Assembly (NCBI GenBank): GCA_022578605.1
Contig: MU394098.1
Coordinates: 1-64,000, forward strand
Direction: 5' to 3'
Length of the DNA: 64,000 nucleotides
From: Camillea tinctor
Taxonomy: Eukaryota; Ascomycota; Sordariomycetes; Xylariales; Xylariaceae
Below, piece by piece: positions 58,985 to 64,000 of the stretch (position 1 is its first letter; each line of letters opens with the position of its first letter). Position numbers and translations under genes: made by a program. A model generated the notes under the pieces. That model worked only from the letters and a program-made list of their open reading frames with translations, was not told where the DNA came from and did no database searches.

Positions 58985-59716
58985 CGCGTCCGGGGGTATA
59001 CACGGGCAAGGTTGTGAAAGTTGCTTAGGTAATGATCGAAAGGGTTCGGAGTGGGAGCTGTTTTGCCAAAAGAAAAAAATAAATAACTATCAAAAATATG
59101 CTTTCGCACCAATGGTCAATGGTTGGGTGTGAATTGGTCTGTTGCGGGCGCGTCGGCAGGAGATCGCGTGGGGAAAGACAAAGTTCACAAAGTCGAGATG
59201 CGGCAGATCGAATGAGGATGAAAGCGAAAGCGGATTCACAAATCGACAACCTGGAGTTTGGGTTTGGGGGAACAAAGCTAAAGGGTACATTAGTGTAGGG
59301 TAGTATGGTGCACGGGCCATCTCTACATGGTACGTACTACACTACATACCCTAGTGGGTTAGGTAGTACCCCACATTTGGAGTGTACTTACTCCGTACAC
59401 TCTACTCTATTCAACCCGCTCGTACGATTTCCATCCGGTCTTGTCTCCACTTTCTTTCTTCTCGGGTACCTAGGTACTCTATATCGGGAACAGAAACACA
59501 TAGGATAAAAGAAAAGAAAAGCCTTCATACGATTAGACATTTATATACCTAGGTAAATAAGCTACATAATCGATAGAACATATGGTAAAATAGGTCAGTC
59601 AGGTATCTGTGAATATACCACCTATTCATCTAACCTAGGTCATATGCGACATACTCCGTATTATCATTTACCAAATTCACCCCATTACTGCCTACTTATG
59701 AAGCTATATTAGCAAG
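58985..59716. other. Intergenic, no gene identified
   Basis: 730 bp with the promoter of the chromatin gene and the 3' side of the next transcription factor. It contains two TACCTAGGTA-family motifs (near 59467 and 59548). Confidence 0.5.
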
Positions 59717-61585
59717 CTAGCACCACCTCTGCGCGAGCACATCGTCCCTATTAAACGTGGCATCCTGGAACGCGCGCGCCGTCTCCGACTCCTCGACCTG
59801 CGTCTGGATAACCGCCAGCAGATCGCGGCAGTGTCCCTGAAGCTCCAACCCCCGCGTGTTGCTACTACTACAACTACCATGGCTCTCGTACCACTGTATG
59901 GCCGTCCTGAGGCTAAACGTGCTAACCATCGTGCCGAAGCTCTGCCACAGGTTCTGGCAGCAGAAGCCCCCGTAAAGGGCGATGTTGTCAGCCAGGACCT
60001 GAGCCTCGTCTTCTATAAGTGGTGCTGTTGAACGAGAGGGGGTCCCAAGCTCGTCATCATCAATCCCAAAAAGGGACTTGCGGATATCGTCAGTGTCGAG
60101 GCGGGAGCAGAGGATCGGGTTATGTAGAAGCGTCATGTACAGCGTCAGGCAGACTGTCCAGTATATGTGCATCAGGCGCGCCCCCTGAAGATTGTCGAAC
60201 GTGGCTACAGTCTGACATGGGAGTTTACTAGGGTATCCCCGTAATCTTGCGCGCTGAGACGAACTCTCATCACTGCTCGGGTCGCTACTCCGTAACGGGC
60301 CGTTCAGCAGAGGCACCTGGGCATCCTTCCCCCATCTTCTCAGCTTCTGGACGAGGTCGACCGCTTGTGCCAGGACTTTTCCGGACCGCGCAAAATCCTT
60401 TTCGTCTGGGAGATTATCACCAGCGAAATCCTTTGCAAGCAAATCTGCCTTTTCCAGCCACGCGGCTACTTGTCCCGCGATGTCAAAGAAAACGTGGAAC
60501 TCGCTCTTCGCATGGTTCCTGAACGGTATATGCGTCCACATGCGTGACGCCGCGCAGACACGTCGACGGCGATTCAAGCCATGAATAATCTAGAGGGAAG
60601 GGGGTATTAGCTAGTTCCGCGGGCTATACATCACTATAAAAAATAGCAGGCTTACAAAAATCATACGGCAGAACGAAAAGACCTGCAGGTACGGATCCAC
60701 CGCCACCATCTCCGGCCCCAGGGCCTGCAGGACGGCCGCGATACCCGCCATGTGGTAGAGCCAGCCGGGGTTCGCCTCGGAGCCGAACTCGCAGAGCTCG
60801 TAGAAGGTGAATATAGCCGTGGTGGCGAGGACCTGTAGCGGCGAGCGCACGCGTATGTCGCAGCGCAGCTGCCGGACCGCGGCGCTGTACAGCTGCAGGC
60901 CCTTATCGACGAGCTGCGGGCGGCCATCGACGCGGCCCGCCCACCCGAAGGCCAGCGCCGACATGGCCAGCGGCAACGCGTCCACGTCCTTCTCCATGGA
61001 CACCAGGCTGCGGATCCAGCACAGGGGCACTTCCTGCGACGCCGACGGGGGGAGGCAGTTCTCGAGGAACTCGCCCAGGATCTGGTCCACGGACCAGGTT
61101 TGAGAAGATAGGCAGCGGGGGGCCGGGAGGGCCCGCTGGATGCTCCAGCACTCAACGTAGGGAGTCTTTTTTCTCTTCGTCTCCCGGCAGGATCGTTGCT
61201 GTTTCTTCTTCCACGTTGCCGTTACCCGGCCGTGGCTGCTGCTGTCACCATTGGACCAGGCATAGTCGTCCACAGAATGGTTTTTGAATCTAGGCTTGCT
61301 TTTACCATGTAAAGAGGGGGTCCCGTCCTCATAGTCCCCGCTAGAGCTGTTGAGGAAGATGGTAGGTTGATCGTATCCCTCGCAGACCCTCACGCCCTTG
61401 CGGCATTGTCCGCATCTCGGCTTTTGTTCATCGCACTACGAAGTGGTGTGTGAGTGAGCGAGTAGATGATAAGAAGGTAAAGGTACTTAAAGACACAGGT
61501 CCAGAACCATGCCCGATGGGAAACCAACCTTGACCTTTTTCCTACGGCAGGTATTACAACCTTTGGACCGTCGCACGCCAACCAT
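59717..61585 (-). CDS. Zn2Cys6 fungal-specific transcription factor
   Basis: Three exons, 61585-61529, 61435-60656 and 60589-59717, total 569 aa; introns of 93 and 66 bp are phase 0. Splicing exon 1 to exon 2 completes the zinc cluster: Cys10-x2-Cys13-x6-Cys20-x6-Cys27-x2-Cys30-x6-Cys37. The intron falls directly before Cys20, so a frame search that ignores it loses the DNA-binding domain. The remainder matches the fungal-specific regulatory domain of the PF11951 type: VPLCWIRSLVSMEKDVDALPLAMSAL, QLYSAAVRQLR, ATTAIFTFYELCEF and a final helix-rich region with RLMHIYWTVCLTLYMTLLHN. It is a nuclear regulator. The target is unknown; the nearest gene is the divergent dehydrogenase 0.9 kb away, which could be co-regulated. 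Confidence 0.9.
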
Positions 61586-62511
61586 TACTTCTTCCCGTAA
61601 CTATCACGTTGCGTTAGTGTCTTTTTTCTTGCTAATCCATCCGGACTTAAAAGGGAGGCGAGCCGCACCTATGATGGAGAGATATCTAGGTTAGGTCAAC
61701 TAGTAGTGTAAGTGAGATAGGTAACTTGAAGCTCAAAAGTGGCAAACAAGACCGCATATTTCCGGAGAAGAATTGGCGGGAATGGCAAGGTAGTAGGGGA
61801 ACCATGATTATATTGATATGAAAAGGGAGAATGTTACTGAATTGGGCAATGACATGTACATAGCTAGGTACAGACTCAAAAGGGGGTCTAGGTTCATCTT
61901 GTCCTCGACAAGACGAATAAGCTTTAAAGCTGAATAATCGATTCCCACGCCAAGACAATGACCAACAGCCTAACCCTTTCGAGAAGTAAACCGCGAGAGC
62001 TGCAGCTTTGTCTCGGGAAAGCATGCACTAAGACAGAATGGATCCCTGCAAGGCAGCCCTAAATGGCATTCTTTAGTGGGTGTAAGCACTATACCCCTCT
62101 TTCACTACACGTATATACCCTGTCCCTCATTATAGAGTGCTATCTATTGGCTACAACAAAGCTTGTAAGTACTTAACCTAGGTAGGTATATAGTAGTAGT
62201 GGTATGTTACCCGATCTACATCTTCTCTGCTTATTTTCTTTTTATTTCAACTTCTTCCATGTTGGTCATGTCTAGACGTGTTAGTTAGCAGCAACACGCA
62301 TGACCATATCCAATCCGTCATGTCCGACCAAAACGCGAGATGATACCCCTCTCCCCTTTCCTTTCACCATTGTACAGAGCATTTATTATCTCCATAACCC
62401 GAAGCCGAACACGATAACCTCCTAGTATGATATATTTACCAGTTATCCCCCTAAGTTAACCTCTCAGACATCAACAACCCCATCCACACATAATCTAAGC
62501 ACACCTACATC
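61586..62511. promoter_or_regulatory. Divergent region, Zn2Cys6 factor / SDR
   Basis: 926 bp between divergent starts, with an AACCTAGGTAGG motif near 62177 and CT-rich leader before the SDR. A minus-strand 112-codon frame (61686-62024) shows no motif and is judged spurious. Confidence 0.5.
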
Positions 62512-63372
62512 ATGCCCCCCCTCTACACCAAAGCCCTCATAATCGGCGCCACATCCGGCATCGGCGCCTCCCTCGCCGCCAAGCTCCTCGCGAGCGGGAC
62601 CTCCGTGATCATTACCGGCCGTCGACAACCCCTCCTCGACACCTTCATCGCGGAGCACCCTCCGCCCTCCCCCAACCTAACCATCACCGCCCTGCCCCTC
62701 GACATAACCGACCTCCCGGCCCTCCCCGCCTTCGCCGCCTCCGTGCTCGCCGCGCACCCGGACCTGGACTGCGTGATCCTCAACGCGGGGATCCAGCGGG
62801 CCTTCGACTTCTCGCGCCCTGCGGCCGTGGCGCCGCTCCTCGCGGGGCCCTTCGCGGCCGAGCTGACGACCAACTACGTCGGCCCGGTGCACGTGGCCAC
62901 GGCGTTCCTGCCGCACCTGCAGGCGCTGGGCCGCAGGGCGAGCCTCGTCTTCGTGGGCGCGTCGCTCGGGCTCGTGCCCACGCTCGTGCGCACGCCCGGG
63001 TACAACGCCAGCAAGGCCGCGCTGCACAGCTGGGTGGTTGCGCTGCGGCAGCAGCTGCGCGACGCCGCGGGGTCTGCGTCGGCCGCCGTGCGCGTCGTCG
63101 AGGTCTTCCCGCCTGCGGTGCAGACCGAGCTGCATGATGCGAAGCACCAGCCCGACATGGTGAACGGGGGCGAGATCGGCATGCCGCTGGCCGCGTTCAC
63201 CGAGCGCATGTACGAGGGGCTTGCGCGCGGGGACGACGAGTTTGCTGTTGGGCACGCCGAGGCTTGGCTCGCGGAGGGTGGGTTCGAGAGCCAGCGGAGG
63301 AAGATATTCGAGGAGCAGCATGTGGTGCTGAAGGATGTGCTGGCTAAGTACTTGAGGAAAGAAGGGTCGTGA
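62512..63372 (+). CDS. Short-chain dehydrogenase/reductase, classical type
   Basis: A single-exon 286-aa protein, a typical classical SDR length. The Rossmann motif TGxxxGxG reads GATSGIG at residues 12-18; the next strand ends ITGRR, suggesting NADP(H) preference; LDITD follows; NAG is at LNAGIQ; the catalytic Ser is in VGASLG and the YxxxK motif is YNASK. The C-terminal part (PAAVQTELHD) contains the usual cofactor-closing loop. The sequence most resembles fungal DltE-like oxidoreductases of unknown substrate. The gene is strongly GC-rich with G/C third positions, which creates long false frames on the other strand. It is divergent from the Zn2Cys6 factor, which may control it (inference). 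Confidence 0.92.
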   Translation: MPPLYTKALIIGATSGIGASLAAKLLASGTSVIITGRRQPLLDTFIAEHPPPSPNLTITALPLDITDLPALPAFAASVLAAHPDLDCVILNAGIQRAFDFSRPAAVAPLLAGPFAAELTTNYVGPVHVATAFLPHLQALGRRASLVFVGASLGLVPTLVRTPGYNASKAALHSWVVALRQQLRDAAGSASAAVRVVEVFPPAVQTELHDAKHQPDMVNGGEIGMPLAAFTERMYEGLARGDDEFAVGHAEAWLAEGGFESQRRKIFEEQHVVLKDVLAKYLRKEGS

Positions 63373-64000
63373 AGGAGAAGGGGATGAACGGGGTTCAGAT
63401 ATATATAGATATATATAGGTAACTTAGGTTATAGGAATATATTTATATATAATGCAAGTCATATGCAAAAAGAAAAAGTGTTGTTCGTTCTTAAATTCGA
63501 AGTTTACTTGTTTCTGTCTTTTTTTCTATCCCTCCATCAGGAAGACCAGGAAAAAGGGAGCATCCCCCCCCTTTCCCTTCACTAATCTACCTTTTGGGTA
63601 TATATATCCAAATTCGTAAATATCTATGGCAAAATGTTCGTTAAAAGGGAAAAGAAAAAAGAAGTGCCTGGACGCCCGTCTAAAAGGAAGAAAAAAGAGA
63701 AGAAGAAAAAACAAAGGAGCGATGATATGCTATCGCCAAGTTCCTCATATCATATTTTCATGCCCATGAAGATAAGACAACGAAAGGGGGAAGAAGAGTA
63801 GGGCCACACTCGCCACACATAGATACAACTTTTCTCTTCATACTCGGCATCTACCTCTCTTCTCTATACCCCAAAGAAAGCACAGAAAAAAAAGTTGAAA
63901 AAACACGACCAGTAGAAAAACGCCTTGCTAGAGAGAGCGAATACTCCCTTTCTCTCCCCGAATCGTAACACGTTAATAACAGTAGCATATTCTCCTTCTA
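63373..64000. other. Downstream region, no gene identified
   Basis: A/T- and purine-rich sequence with a TATAGATATA stretch shortly after the SDR stop. No supported gene to the window end. Confidence 0.5.

Noticed and set aside
1..64000. CRISPR arrays, bacterial operons, riboswitches
   Set aside because: No regular direct repeats with spacers, and the gene structure is eukaryotic; none expected or seen.

Overview
The window is nuclear DNA of a filamentous ascomycete (Pezizomycotina, probably Sordariomycetes-like; species not determined). The evidence is short spliceosomal introns of about 45-90 bp with GTAAGT/GTGAGT donors and CTAAC/CTGAC branch sites, Zn2Cys6 regulators, fungal SAGA, AP-1 and GARP subunits, a long A/T-only block of the kind left by repeat-induced point mutation (RIP), and a tRNA-Lys with an intron. 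One assembly gap (Ns, 28003-28766) is present.

Region 1 (1-18.7 kb) is accessory. An extremely AT-rich block (1 to about 3440) abuts a non-ribosomal peptide synthetase (NRPS) with the unusual order T-C-A-T-E*-C. It has no adenylation domain for its first carrier domain, and its epimerase-like domain has a damaged active site. It is followed by an AflR-type Zn2Cys6 regulator, a fungal transcription factor without a zinc cluster, a decayed MFS permease start and an NLR-like protein (Helo-like N-terminus plus NACHT). This looks like one end of a partly eroded secondary-metabolite locus beside a defence/incompatibility-type gene.

Region 2 (20.7-33.1 kb) carries spt7 (SAGA) on the minus strand, a VanZ-like membrane protein, the gap flanked by poly-G/poly-C tracts, a group II PLP decarboxylase (glutamate / cysteine-sulfinate type) and tRNA-Lys(CTT).

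Region 3 (33.1-42.6 kb) is a gene-poor stretch of more than 7 kb, full of TACCTAGGTA-like motifs and microsatellites. I resolve only one small two-exon gene (89 aa) in it and one decayed coding relic.

Region 4 (42.6-64 kb) is dense housekeeping DNA: a membrane-anchored six-hairpin glycosidase-like protein, rmi1, vps51, a NIF3-family protein with a probable mitochondrial leader, a BolA protein, AP-1 beta-adaptin (apl2), a 52-aa three-exon membrane protein, a DEK-C/HIRIP3-like chromatin protein, a Zn2Cys6 factor and a short-chain dehydrogenase. Many lie in divergent or convergent pairs.

All exon structures were worked out by hand from splice signals, reading phase and family similarity. No database search was possible, so family names rest on recognised motifs.
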